This document shows, piece after piece, positions 50,143 through 57,661 of a stretch of 64,000 bases of DNA. The DNA lies in IMG/VR virus record IMGVR_UViG_3300043436_003813, positions 1 to 64,000 of that record; one strand, given 5' to 3'. Under the pieces are notes generated by a model. That model saw only the letters and a list, made by a program, of their open reading frames with translations, was not told the DNA's origin and did no database searches. Positions within the stretch are counted from its first letter, which is position 1. Every line of letters starts with the position of its first letter. The translations under genes and the position numbers were made by a program. This stretch comes from a virus.

Positions 50143-50172
50143 GGCCCCGAGAGGTGGTAGTCTCTCGGGGCC
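50143..50172 (-). terminator. Minus-strand terminator
   Basis: 11-bp perfect stem GGCCCCGAGAG/CTCTCGGGGCC with an 8-nt loop, followed on the minus strand by TTCTTGTTT. It stops transcription from the 50.3-52.2 kb unit, so replication genes below need their own promoter or readthrough. Confidence 0.75.
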
Positions 50173-50325
50173 AAGTTCCCGAATGAACTTTGACTCGCCC
50201 AAACGCGAATTGGGCGCAGGAAATACCTACCGGAAGTGCTACCACGCACTCAAGAAAAAACTAACAACTAAGCTGAGAAATGACTCAGCCAACGGTGCAG
50301 ACCGCTAGCGACTGTCAACAACTAT

Positions 50326-50532
50326 CTACGCCCTCTCTCGCCATTTTACGCAGACCATTTCCGGGCCGCACTGCTGTGAATGAAGCGGGTGACGCGGATA
50401 GGGTGCCGACTTCCCGTCATCATCCTCGTAGCGCCATACGTTATCGGCACACAGTTTCTTCGGATGGCAGCAATAATTCTCCGCATCGGCGTAGAGGCAG
50501 TTGGTGCAGCGGCGGTCTTGGTATGGAATCAT
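50326..50532 (-). CDS. Cys-rich small protein (68 aa)
   Basis: Seven Cys, including CTNCLYADAENYCC (about 9-22) and a late CGPEMVC, suggest one or two zinc sites. The 150 bases downstream, up to the terminator, hold no gene. Confidence 0.65.
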   Translation of the reverse strand: MIPYQDRRCTNCLYADAENYCCHPKKLCADNVWRYEDDDGKSAPYPRHPLHSQQCGPEMVCVKWRERA

Positions 50533-50536
50533 AAAG

Positions 50537-50749
50537 TCATTGCATCCATCGCGGATATTTCACTGGCTCAATGTCCAGCACCTTGCCGGTCTTGATGGCT
50601 GGGGTGATGCGGATGTTGCCGCGCTCGTCTGTGTCCATGCTGCGCGCGTCGCGCTGATGGTCCGGGGCAACCCATGCGAGATTTGGGCCGTGGAAGCGTT
50701 TTGCGGGGCGGGGGCGGCCTTGGGGTTGGTCAGGGAAGAAACTGCGCAT
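50537..50749 (-). CDS. Hypothetical protein (70 aa)
   Basis: Pro/Arg-rich N-terminus and a strand-like C-terminus (GNIRITPAIKTGKVLDIEPV). Four nt from its neighbour. Function unknown. Confidence 0.55.
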   Translation of the reverse strand: MRSFFPDQPQGRPRPAKRFHGPNLAWVAPDHQRDARSMDTDERGNIRITPAIKTGKVLDIEPVKYPRWMQ

Positions 50750-50779
50750 AAACGGACGCTAGGGCCATTTGCGGGCCTG

Positions 50780-51169
50780 TCACCATGAAAACGTCATCCC
50801 GTCCCAGTCGAACGCTCCCTCGGACCGGAACTTACTCACCCCAAGAATCTCAAGTCCGCTTTTGGTTAAGCCCCATAAGCCGCCAGATGGATGCAGCAAG
50901 GAGCAGTAAACGGGGGCCTCTTTCGCTCCCCATGCCTCAATGGCACCCGAGATTACCTGAGTCGATGGCGTTTCGGGCTTGGTTTTAGAACAGAGGAAGA
51001 TGCCTTTCCGATACTCCCTAATGGACCCGTCCTTCATTTGCTCCTTAACGCGAAGGGGCTGTGGCTCGAAGCCGGTGATGAAATACTTCGTGTGCCCGTC
51101 TGGTCTTTCCAGAAGGGGCAAGAGGTCATTAACCTCGATGCAGAACAGGGGGCATGCTTTTTTTGTCAT
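50780..51169 (-). CDS. Hypothetical protein (129 aa)
   Basis: Balanced globular composition with several strands and Trp residues (GGLWGLTKSGLEILGVSKF, possibly a winged-helix-like end). No family recognised. First protein gene after tRNA-Arg. Confidence 0.6.
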   Translation of the reverse strand: MTKKACPLFCIEVNDLLPLLERPDGHTKYFITGFEPQPLRVKEQMKDGSIREYRKGIFLCSKTKPETPSTQVISGAIEAWGAKEAPVYCSLLHPSGGLWGLTKSGLEILGVSKFRSEGAFDWDGMTFSW

Positions 51170-51205
51170 AGGGAAATTACTTGCGGGCCTGTGTCAGTAA
51201 GGAAG

Positions 51206-51282
51206 TGGCGTCTCCGGCTGGACTTGAACCAGCAGCCACCGACTTAGAATGACGGTGCTCTGTCCGATTGAGCTACGAAGAC
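51206..51282 (-). tRNA. tRNA-Arg (anticodon TCT)
   Basis: Complete cloverleaf on the minus strand: 7-bp acceptor (GTCTTCG/CGGAGAC), D arm GCTC/GAGC, anticodon loop ATTCTAA (anticodon TCT), T arm GCTGG/CCAGC with loop TTCAAGT, discriminator G and encoded CCA. One T-T mismatch in the anticodon stem. It reads AGA, a codon usually rare in GC-rich hosts, so it may aid phage translation. Confidence 0.92.
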
Positions 51283-51322
51283 GAAATCGCCCGCAAGCGC
51301 GGAGCATAGCGGGCGAAACGAA

Positions 51323-51493
51323 CTAACGATCAAAGTCGGCCTTGTCCACGATGTTTCCCGTAACGGTGTCACGGAACTTCGGGGGCATGTCTTTGCCGGT
51401 CTTGACGGGGTTGAGGACACGAACATTCTGACCGTAAACTCGGTCTTGGTATTCGTGGGGCTTGGTCTTTTCGGGTTTCAGTTTTTGGATCAT
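51323..51493 (-). CDS. Small basic protein between tRNA genes (56 aa)
   Basis: Starts MIQKLKPEKTKPHEY at 51493. Lys/Arg-rich and probably disordered with short strands. Located between the tRNA-like element and tRNA-Arg in one transcript. Function unknown. Confidence 0.55.
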   Translation of the reverse strand: MIQKLKPEKTKPHEYQDRVYGQNVRVLNPVKTGKDMPPKFRDTVTGNIVDKADFDR

Positions 51494-51693
51494 GGTTTTA
51501 GATTCCCTGATTGGGAAAGTGTATCCCCCGCTGCGAGTGTCCGGCAGCGTAACCGCTGCGCTAGGCGTTGGCCTCGGATGTTGCACACACTCGCACTATG
51601 CCTTCGTATCTCAAGCCAGCATTTGAGCATTGCCCATTGGGCTAGAGGCGTAGGCTTGCGTTTCTGGCTCGGGCTGTGCAGCCACGGGGAAAT

Positions 51694-51767
51694 TGGTGAG
51701 CCCGCTGAGATTTGAACTCAGCCTGTAAGCCGTTTCAGGCGTCTTCGTGGGCCGTAAGGCCGGGCTC
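51694..51767 (-). ncRNA. tRNA-like element without a normal anticodon arm
   Basis: Minus strand: acceptor GAGCCCG/CGGGCTC, T arm CTGAG/CTCAG with loop TTCAAAT, discriminator A and encoded CCA, all canonical. The D region is reduced to GGCC/GGCC and no 5-bp anticodon stem with a 7-nt loop can be drawn; GCCTG/CAGGC would leave a 10-nt loop. 74 nt. A degenerate tRNA or a tRNA-like domain capping the upstream RNA. Confidence 0.65.
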
Positions 51768-52221
51768 GTAATTGGGAAAGAACAAAAGGATTCCATCTGT
51801 GCCTACGGAGCCGGTCTCCTATCCCACGACAGGCGTGGGGCTTCGGCCAGATAGAAATGGTATCCGCGTCCCCCTACCTGTTTCACTGGCCACACACATC
51901 CACATGAACAACACACAATCGTAGGCCGTCCGTAGGTCTCCTACGGCACCATGACGGGGAACGCGGAAAGGGTTGGGTGGGCCAGATTGGCTACTGGCTT
52001 TGTGGTCGATAGGCGTGTGCCGACGCCTCGTTTTAGTGCCCGCAGGTCAGTGTCGCCCCCTTTCACTCCCCCGTATCTGCTGGTCGGCAGGTAACACCTT
52101 TCGGCCTAGGGAGGGGCTATCGCTACGTTACCCCTGCTCTCCATTACGCGGATCACCGGAATGGCTCTCGATTCACTGATTAACGGCTCAACTCCGTCGC
52201 CACCCAAAAGATCAAAGAACA
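51768..52221 (-). ncRNA. Candidate large structured phage RNA
   Basis: About 450 nt below promoter P5 and above the tRNA-like element contains no credible ORF but many strong hairpins: 51930-51946 (7-bp stem), 51823-51839 (6-bp stem), GGCGT/ACGCC and CTGC/GCAG near 52010-52090, and a GAAA tetraloop near 52110. Large non-coding RNAs next to tRNA genes (GOLLD, ROOL types) are known in phages and prophages; membership cannot be shown without a covariance search. Confidence 0.55.
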
Positions 52222-52227
52222 GGCCAC

Positions 52228-52257
52228 ACCATAGGGGAAACGGGCACGCGAGAACAA
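52228..52257 (-). promoter_or_regulatory. Phage promoter P5
   Basis: Minus strand TTGTTC (52252-52257), 18-nt spacer with CCCGTTTC, -10 TATGGT (52228-52233). Drives the candidate RNA and tRNA unit. Divergent from P6, 27 bp away. Confidence 0.68.
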
Positions 52258-52283
52258 GAACATTCGCGTGGGAAACTTCTCAC

Positions 52284-52313
52284 TTGCTTTCCTTGGGGCG
52301 TTTCCGATAGGGT
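52284..52313 (+). promoter_or_regulatory. Phage promoter P6
   Basis: TTGCTT (52284-52289), 18-nt spacer with GCGTTTC, -10 TAGGGT (52308-52313). A GGAGGGG Shine-Dalgarno follows before ATG 52323. It can transcribe into the second cassette block. Confidence 0.65.
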
Positions 52314-52322
52314 GGAGGGGAC

Positions 52323-52547
52323 ATGAGAATCACTATCTTATCCGCTCATCCGGCGTCCTGCTTTTTGCCAGCCTCGCCAGCCCATCTCCGCCTCATAGCC
52401 GAGAACGCGGCAGAGGAAGATCAAATCAAATCCCTGCTGGCCAATCTCAAGCAGGGCGGGGCTACCGTCTCCCAATACGGCCAGCCCACCAGCGCAGACT
52501 ACATGGCCGTGGGGCTGGAAGTGGAGTTGGCTCCATCGCGTTGTTAG
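52323..52547 (+). CDS. Small phage protein ending in a half attC (74 aa)
   Basis: Good Shine-Dalgarno and promoter. N-terminus MRITILSAHPAS resembles a Rossmann-type strand; the middle is helical (AAEEDQIKSLLANLKQGG). The last residues (ELAPSRC) and the stop codon are encoded by the 3' half of an attC, so cassette insertion probably replaced the original C-terminus. Confidence 0.6.
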   Translation: MRITILSAHPASCFLPASPAHLRLIAENAAEEDQIKSLLANLKQGGATVSQYGQPTSADYMAVGLEVELAPSRC

Positions 52548-52549
52548 GC
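52525..52549 (+). other. Left boundary of array B: 3' half attC
   Basis: GTTGGCTCCATCGCG followed by core GTTAGGC (52543-52549) is the complete L'-R' arm seen in array A, but the 5' arm is missing and phage coding sequence precedes it. Confidence 0.75.
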
Positions 52550-52563
52550 CTCTTTTTTATATT

Positions 52564-52962
52564 TCATAAAGGCTTTCCGTCCGGTCCCAGTAGGCCGTCA
52601 TCCCAATCACAATTCGTAGTGCTATCAATAATCTGAATCCCGTCACTCTTATGACGCCCTTCCATCTCCTCAATCCTGCTCATCAATTCAGAAACCTTCG
52701 CCTTTTCTACTTTAAGATCAGCGTCCGACTTCTCCAATTCAGAAAGTCTCGCTTGGAGCGATATAACAAGCTGCTTCTGCTGCGCCAAGTCCGTGTGCAA
52801 ATGGAGACATTCCTTCTCGATGCGAAAATAATCCGCTTGGAAACGCGCAGCAAGCTCTTGGATGGCGTGAATATCCGCGAGGAACTTGCGGTCCTTATGG
52901 CTCGCTGCGAGAGACTGAGTGAGCGCAATGAGTGCACTGATAGTGGTAACGGGTTCGGGCAT
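52564..52962 (-). CDS. Cassette B1: coiled-coil protein, reverse orientation (132 aa)
   Basis: Encoded opposite to the attC direction. Start MPEPVTTISALIALTQSLAA at 52962; residues 45-105 are a coiled coil (LAQQKQLVISLQARLSELEK). Reverse genes in cassettes generally bring their own promoter; none is obvious. GC content is lower than in neighbouring phage genes. Function unknown. Confidence 0.68.
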   Translation of the reverse strand: MPEPVTTISALIALTQSLAASHKDRKFLADIHAIQELAARFQADYFRIEKECLHLHTDLAQQKQLVISLQARLSELEKSDADLKVEKAKVSELMSRIEEMEGRHKSDGIQIIDSTTNCDWDDGLLGPDGKPL

Positions 52963-52979
52963 GGTATTGGTTTGGTTCC

Positions 52980-53109
52980 GCCTAACAACCAAGCTGAGCC
53001 GCGCCGGTAAAATACTATGAACACCACGACAGCAGATTTTAGCCTCGAACAACCTGCCCCGAACGCCTGCGTGACCAGCGTAGGCGTTGGCTCTAGCGCC
53101 TTGTTGGGC
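52980..53109 (+). repeat. attC site B1
   Basis: Starts GCCTAAC (52980) and ends GTTGGGC (53103-53109). 130 bp. From 53017 the first 41 nt equal those at 4719 in attC13, and most of the remaining arm matches as well. Confidence 0.87.
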
Positions 53110-53132
53110 TCAGTTTTCATTTCTTATTTCTT

Positions 53133-53372
53133 ATGGATACCAAAACACAAGCAAGCCCCGCACTTCGGGAGTTTACCATGCGAGTCTCGAAAGACCTGTT
53201 GAAGACCGGATGGACTATCCGCGACGACGGAGCCGCTGGGATGCCGGATGATGTGATGGAATCGGATCTGGGTCGGTCGGTAGCGTCCCACGCCCACCTC
53301 CTAGAGCCGGACGACTGGAAGAAACTGCGCATCGAAATACTGAAGCGGGAACTTGATGCTCTTTCTACCTAA
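53133..53372 (+). CDS. Cassette B2: hypothetical protein (79 aa)
   Basis: Starts 24 nt after the core. Charged helical protein (REFTMRVSKDLLKTGW, DDWKKLRIEILKRELDAL). The stop codon lies in the 5' core of the broken terminal attC. Function unknown. Confidence 0.68.
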   Translation: MDTKTQASPALREFTMRVSKDLLKTGWTIRDDGAAGMPDDVMESDLGRSVASHAHLLEPDDWKKLRIEILKRELDALST

Positions 53373-53373
53373 C
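53367..53373 (+). other. Right boundary of array B: 5' half attC (ACCTAAC)
   Basis: A 5' core followed by AACCAAGCTCA, the usual L'' arm, then immediately the end of a phage gene (stop at 53382). Joined end to end with the left half site, a complete attC would be rebuilt. Confidence 0.65.
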
Positions 53374-53381
53374 AACCAAGC

Positions 53382-53906
53382 TCACTCCCACTCGGCACAC
53401 TTAGCATCCGGCAGCAGCACCGCCACCCTGTTGTGCCACCCGTGCACCGAGCAACATCCCAGCTTCTTGGGTAGTTCTAGGCCACGGGACAGCAATAGGG
53501 CTCGGCGCTCCACATCCTCCATGCCCGGCGCATCCTTGGCCAGCTTCTCATTAAATGGACACGCAGCACACTTCTCGTAGCGGGACTCCGCCTCTTTCTT
53601 CCCAAGCAACTTTATGGGTGGCTTTTTCCAAAGACCAAGCAGCCATTCTCGAACGTCAGAGGAAAGCAATGACTCCTCTTCGCTTGGTCCCTGTTCCGCG
53701 CGCTGCACCGCCCACGGGCTGTTCTCCGCCCACGCTTGGGCAAGATCGCCAGAAACATCGCCAAGGGGGATGCCGTTGTTCAGGCGGTAGTCGGTGATGC
53801 GCTTTACGAGGGCATCCTTGCCATTCGCCTCAAGCAGCGCATTACCCTCCTTCCATTTCCACCCGCCCAGCGGGGGGCGTCCGATGTCCTTACGCAGTTT
53901 CCACAT
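53382..53906 (-). CDS. Hypothetical protein with Cys motifs (174 aa)
   Basis: CAACPF (about 128-133) and CCSVHGWHN (about 156-164) suggest a metal site in the C-terminal half; the N-terminus is basic and Trp-rich. The start at 53906 removes an unlikely extension. In the packaging operon, last gene before the cassettes. Function unknown. Confidence 0.65.
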   Translation of the reverse strand: MWKLRKDIGRPPLGGWKWKEGNALLEANGKDALVKRITDYRLNNGIPLGDVSGDLAQAWAENSPWAVQRAEQGPSEEESLLSSDVREWLLGLWKKPPIKLLGKKEAESRYEKCAACPFNEKLAKDAPGMEDVERRALLLSRGLELPKKLGCCSVHGWHNRVAVLLPDAKCAEWE

Positions 53907-53908
53907 GG

Positions 53909-54142
53909 CTAAGTTATCGTGACAATAAACTCGGCGGGCAAGCCCTTGATGATGACGATGTGGCAGTCTTGCTCGTAGCCACCGAGGCATCCCATAGCTA
54001 TCGCGGCAAACCCAGCCGGGGCCACGGCAATACGCTTGGGCATGGCGCTGTGGTTCTCGATGTGGCGCACTACGGCCTCCTCCACCATCTTGGCCGCGCG
54101 CTCCACGTCCTTCTCGTCCACCTCTAGCTCAATGTCGCTCAT
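53909..54142 (-). CDS. Hypothetical protein (77 aa)
   Basis: Acidic N-terminal helix, then two or three strands (RIAVAPAGFAAIAMGCLGG, CHIVIIKGLPAEFIVTIT). Overlaps the neighbour's stop by 4 nt. No family recognised. Confidence 0.65.
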   Translation of the reverse strand: MSDIELEVDEKDVERAAKMVEEAVVRHIENHSAMPKRIAVAPAGFAAIAMGCLGGYEQDCHIVIIKGLPAEFIVTIT

Positions 54143-54357
54143 AAGCGTTTCGTGGCCTCTTTCGCGTCAGCAGTAAGTTCAAACTCGTAGTGCTCCGTCT
54201 CATCCATGTCCTGCCAGACCACCATGTAAATCACGCCATTCGGGCGGAAGAGGATGCCCGTAATCATACCCTCGTTCTCGTCGTTTAGCGCAAACCACAC
54301 CCGCTGCCCGAGAGAGAATCGAAGGGTGTCTGGGCTATTCTTCGAGGGACTGTTCAC
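54139..54357 (-). CDS. Small beta-rich protein, GTG start (72 aa)
   Basis: GTG at 54357 overlaps the end of the terminase gene in another frame. The sequence LGQRVWFALNDENEGMITGIL resembles an SH3-like small domain used in hypothetical phage proteins. Function unknown. Confidence 0.55.
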   Translation of the reverse strand: MNSPSKNSPDTLRFSLGQRVWFALNDENEGMITGILFRPNGVIYMVVWQDMDETEHYEFELTADAKEATKRL

Positions 54358-56248
54358 CCCCGGAGACTCCGCCCAATTCCTCCATCGTGTCAACGGATTC
54401 CATCTTGGCCACGTTCTGCTCCTCGGCACGTTCATCAGAGCCCACTTGCTCCACAAGGCCGGGCAGCACATTCATGCGGAGGCGAACCAGAAGCGGTCCC
54501 ATCACCACGCTATCCGCCTCGTCGGGCGATAAGCCCTGATGTCGGGCCTTCCATTCATCCTTCTTCTCCACGCGCTGCCTGCCTTCTTTGGCCCACTTGT
54601 AGCGGCGGGTCGTAAGCTGGGTGTTCAATGGGTGGTTGGGCACAATGGGGTTGATGAGGAGCACGCTCACCGTGGGGTCCATCCAGCGCCGCACCGTGAA
54701 CCACATTTCGCTAATGATGCCGTCGTATTGCTCTTTTGCCGAGCGAATATCCTCCGACAGTAGCGGCTTATCCGTGGCACCAGAGCCCCAATCCACGGCC
54801 AGCACGTCACCCCAATACATGCGTAGGTGGGATGCCGTGCCAAGGCCAGCTCCCGTGGAGTCAATGGCCACGTTCTCCGGCCTCACCTGCATCTCGTTAC
54901 ACCGTCCCTGTATCTCCTCGGCGGCAGAGATGGTTTGGTCGGCCTTCTCTAGGTAGATGATCTGGTCGAGTTGAAGGATGTAGCGCGGCGTCTCCTTCAT
55001 GGTCTGACGGTGGCGGAAGGTGACGTATTGCCCGTCCTGCTTGCGCCAGCCAATAGCCTTGCCCCAGCGCCACACGCACATCGTAGGCTTGTCGATGCCG
55101 GCGTAGGCCATGTCCGTCGTTACAAGCGTTTCCACGCCGGGCAGGAACGTGGCCTCACCACGGCACTCTGTCACCCACGCGGGCGGGATGACGCAGGAGG
55201 ATGAGCCCTTGAGCGGAGGAAATCCACGGCACGCCCACGCATACTTCTCACCGAAGTCGCCGGACTCCTTTAGGATTTTCATAAATCCCTCGTAGGTCTG
55301 GAATCCGTGATAAACCTTCTTGCGCTGAACTACGTTTTCCAGCTTAGCGGCATCTAGGCGTATTACCCGCCAACCAGACTTTGATTGCCAGTCGTAGATC
55401 ACGTCAATGTCGTCCGGCACCCACCCCTGCTCCGGCTCTGCAAGGACTACCACTGGGCGGGCGGTTGAGTCTGGGTTGAAGCAGAGAGTGGCCTTAATGA
55501 CACCGGACTCGTCTATTGAAGAGAGCGTCGAGCCGAAGTCAGAAAACGGACCAGCGCCCCATTGCTGGGCCTCGTCTCCAAGCACGCGAACCCGAATGTA
55601 GCTACCGAGCGTCTTGTGCTTATGCATGGTGGGCTTTGGCTTGTAGCCCTTAAAGTGCCCTGTGCCCAAGTGGCCTTTCTGGAACGCCACGCCGGAGAAG
55701 CCAACAGAATCACCGCCCTCCTCACTGCCAAGGAAAAGGTCTGTTTCCTTTATTTTCTGGACCATCGGTATGGTCATTTGGGCTGCTCTGTGAAAGTCCG
55801 AGATGTGGGCAAATACGTTCTTGCGCAGGTGGTCTTCCGATAGCGCAGCCACCTTAACCATTGTTCCATTAGGCCATCTACGCCAGTCAATGTAGTGCCA
55901 AGCCGCTGCTGAGTAGGTCTTACTGGAACTCGTAGAGCCCATCAGGAGGAGTTGATGATCCTTGCTGTGGAGTGCGGCGAAAATGCGCTTAACGAAGTCG
56001 GGCTCGGCGTTGAACAAATGCCCACCAAGCAGAAGCGTTGCGGCGAAGCGATAGTCGCCACACTCCATCAGTTCGTCCTCCAACTGCCTCAACACCGTCA
56101 GGGCATCCTCATGCCGCTGGATGGTGATGCTGTGCCCGCGTATGGCTAGGATGGCGTTTGCGGCCTCAATGCGGCCCTGTTCGATGTCGGAGGCACCCGT
56201 GATGGCCTCATTCAGTAAACGAAGCTGTTCCAGCGTGAATTGGCTCAT
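54335..56248 (-). CDS. Terminase large subunit (637 aa)
   Basis: ATPase: Walker A GSTSSSKTY (104-112) and Walker B VLGDEAQ (about 222-228). Nuclease: VTTDMAYAGID with Asp379 and VAIDSTGAGLG with Asp463 as metal ligands. It pumps and cuts DNA at the portal. Size is normal. Overlaps the small-subunit-like gene by 4 nt. Confidence 0.9.
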   Translation of the reverse strand: MSQFTLEQLRLLNEAITGASDIEQGRIEAANAILAIRGHSITIQRHEDALTVLRQLEDELMECGDYRFAATLLLGGHLFNAEPDFVKRIFAALHSKDHQLLLMGSTSSSKTYSAAAWHYIDWRRWPNGTMVKVAALSEDHLRKNVFAHISDFHRAAQMTIPMVQKIKETDLFLGSEEGGDSVGFSGVAFQKGHLGTGHFKGYKPKPTMHKHKTLGSYIRVRVLGDEAQQWGAGPFSDFGSTLSSIDESGVIKATLCFNPDSTARPVVVLAEPEQGWVPDDIDVIYDWQSKSGWRVIRLDAAKLENVVQRKKVYHGFQTYEGFMKILKESGDFGEKYAWACRGFPPLKGSSSCVIPPAWVTECRGEATFLPGVETLVTTDMAYAGIDKPTMCVWRWGKAIGWRKQDGQYVTFRHRQTMKETPRYILQLDQIIYLEKADQTISAAEEIQGRCNEMQVRPENVAIDSTGAGLGTASHLRMYWGDVLAVDWGSGATDKPLLSEDIRSAKEQYDGIISEMWFTVRRWMDPTVSVLLINPIVPNHPLNTQLTTRRYKWAKEGRQRVEKKDEWKARHQGLSPDEADSVVMGPLLVRLRMNVLPGLVEQVGSDERAEEQNVAKMESVDTMEELGGVSGGEQSLEE

Positions 56249-56712
56249 TTGTCAGAGGGGATGTCCACGACTGGCTTGGCGGCTTCCGCACGTCCTGCGC
56301 GAGCCAGCTTCTCCATCAGGTCATTCGGCTTCGCGCCCCCATCACGTATGGCTTCCGTGAGCGCCTGTCCGATGCCTTGTCCGATGGCCGTAGCCGTGCT
56401 GCCAATCGGGGGGAGGTTGGCTGGGCGGTCATTGCTGTATGCCAGCGCCCGCATCTCCACGATCACCTTGGCCGCGTCCACCATGTCCTTGATTTCCTTG
56501 GGCGTTACCTCGCGCTTGTTCACCATGCGGACGGCCACGGAGTCCCACGCCTTCTGCGCGATGGCCACCGTCAGATGGGTTTGGGAAATGGCTGCGTTCC
56601 GGTCAACAGGGATGAACAGTTGCTCGTCACCCATAGGGGTAGGCAACACTACCTCGGAGGAGGGAACGTAGTCGCGGGCAGCAAGTATTTTGGCTACGGG
56701 CAAGTCTGACAT
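56245..56712 (-). CDS. Putative terminase small subunit (155 aa)
   Basis: Position just upstream of the large subunit with an ATGA overlap. Helical N-terminus and a central EVTPKEIKDMVDAAKVIVEM region; no clear HTH. Start MSDLPVAKIL at 56712. Assignment mainly from context. Confidence 0.55.
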   Translation of the reverse strand: MSDLPVAKILAARDYVPSSEVVLPTPMGDEQLFIPVDRNAAISQTHLTVAIAQKAWDSVAVRMVNKREVTPKEIKDMVDAAKVIVEMRALAYSNDRPANLPPIGSTATAIGQGIGQALTEAIRDGGAKPNDLMEKLARAGRAEAAKPVVDIPSDK

Positions 56713-56723
56713 GATGATTTTTC

Positions 56724-56752
56724 TTGTTTTGGTGAGACGTTTCCTACTAGAT
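56724..56752 (+). promoter_or_regulatory. Phage promoter P7 (early operon)
   Basis: TTGTTT (56724-56729), 17-nt spacer with GAGACGTTTC, -10 CTAGAT (56747-56752) or TACTAG (56745-56750). The 14-nt GGTGAGACGTTTCC is repeated at 59.03 kb. Starts the plus-strand operon, divergent from terminase. Confidence 0.55.
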
Positions 56753-56762
56753 AGGCTGCACG

Positions 56763-57059
56763 ATGGAAGACACCACACCTGTTGGCAAGAAGACTATCTC
56801 CGGCAAACGCAGCCGCTACCAGACCTATGTGTTTGACTCGGGCTTTGACGCTGATGAGACCACCAACAAAAAATGGCGCGATGTTCTCGGCCCCGAGCGC
56901 CTTGCGCTCGGTCTCTATCCCAGCGGGGAAATAGATTATGGGCTTGTGTTGGTGGGGTTCCGTCATACTTGGTTCAAAAAACGTTTCCGCAAGCTATCCG
57001 AAATAAAGGCCGAGAACGCAGCCAAACGGGCAGAGTTCGGGTGCGGCAAACAATCCTAA
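56763..57059 (+). CDS. Hypothetical early protein (98 aa)
   Basis: First gene of the plus-strand operon. Globular, aromatic-rich (YQTYVFDSGFDADETT, YGLVLVGFRHTWFKKRF) with a basic C-terminus. Early genes of this size often reprogramme the host; no family recognised. Confidence 0.65.
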   Translation: MEDTTPVGKKTISGKRSRYQTYVFDSGFDADETTNKKWRDVLGPERLALGLYPSGEIDYGLVLVGFRHTWFKKRFRKLSEIKAENAAKRAEFGCGKQS

Positions 57060-57061
57060 CC

Positions 57062-57430
57062 ATGAACGACATCCTCACACCAATTACCGACTCGAACACA
57101 TATTGGGCCTCAAATGAAGATGGAGAGAAGTGGCTAGTGGTTGATGCCAAGATCGCCCGCCAGCTTGAGCGCGAACTCCACCTCGAACGCGCCCGCACCG
57201 CCCGCGCCATCACCATCCTCAAGCAATGCGTCCTCAAGAAAGACGAGACCGACACGCTGGATGTGCTGGCCAATACGGTGATGTGCAACCTGAAAGAGTT
57301 GGCGGACGCGGCTTGCGATGCTCTACATGAAACCGTGGACGCTCACGCGTATCCAGATGGTCCGTGCATGGACCGAGAAATACGCAGGCGTCTACGCGAA
57401 GTCCTCCGCAACATTCCCGATGACCTTTGA
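57062..57430 (+). CDS. Hypothetical helical protein (122 aa)
   Basis: Long amphipathic helix (KIARQLERELHLERARTARAI), a Cys-containing middle, and a C-terminal basic helix. Two nt after the previous stop. Function unknown. Confidence 0.62.
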   Translation: MNDILTPITDSNTYWASNEDGEKWLVVDAKIARQLERELHLERARTARAITILKQCVLKKDETDTLDVLANTVMCNLKELADAACDALHETVDAHAYPDGPCMDREIRRRLREVLRNIPDDL

Positions 57431-57509
57431 CGCCATCAACCCCATCTCGCTTGCCTTGCCCGTCCTTGCCACGCTCATCGTTGCGCGGCTTATCGCCAAT
57501 CTCCCATGA
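57420..57509 (+). CDS. Small membrane peptide (29 aa)
   Basis: Overlaps the previous gene by 11 nt and the next by 4 nt. It is mostly one hydrophobic helix (ISLALPVLATLIVARLI). Coupled start and stop codons argue for translation. Function unknown. Confidence 0.42.
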   Translation: MTFDAINPISLALPVLATLIVARLIANLP

Positions 57510-57661
57510 AGTCCAAAATCTCCGTGTCTCTCGACCACGACCTCATTGAGGCGGCGCAGGCACAGAACAAACAAACGCAGGCCCCCGTGTCTGCCGTCAT
57601 CAATCGCTGGGCTCGCGCCGGCAAGGAGCAAGAAGAGAAAGCAAAGCCTAAGTCCAAATGA
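57506..57661 (+). CDS. Ribbon-helix-helix-like protein (51 aa)
   Basis: KISVSLDHDLIEAAQAQ then SAVINRWAR follows the strand-helix-helix pattern of small Arc/CopG-type DNA-binding proteins, with a Lys-rich tail. Possibly an operon autoregulator. Confidence 0.58.
   Translation: MKSKISVSLDHDLIEAAQAQNKQTQAPVSAVINRWARAGKEQEEKAKPKSK

Larger units (their letters stand above)
52543..53373 (+). mobile_element. attC gene-cassette array B (two cassettes)
   Basis: Two cassettes with one full attC between them (52980-53109) and half sites at both edges. Phage genes lie on either side: the P6 gene on the left and the packaging region on the right, where the boundary is only 8 bp from a phage stop codon. 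Same orientation and site family as array A. Confidence 0.82.

Noticed and set aside
51510-51570. Possible third tRNA on the minus strand (a D-arm-like sequence is present)
   Set aside because: There is no TTCRANY T loop and no matching acceptor ends.
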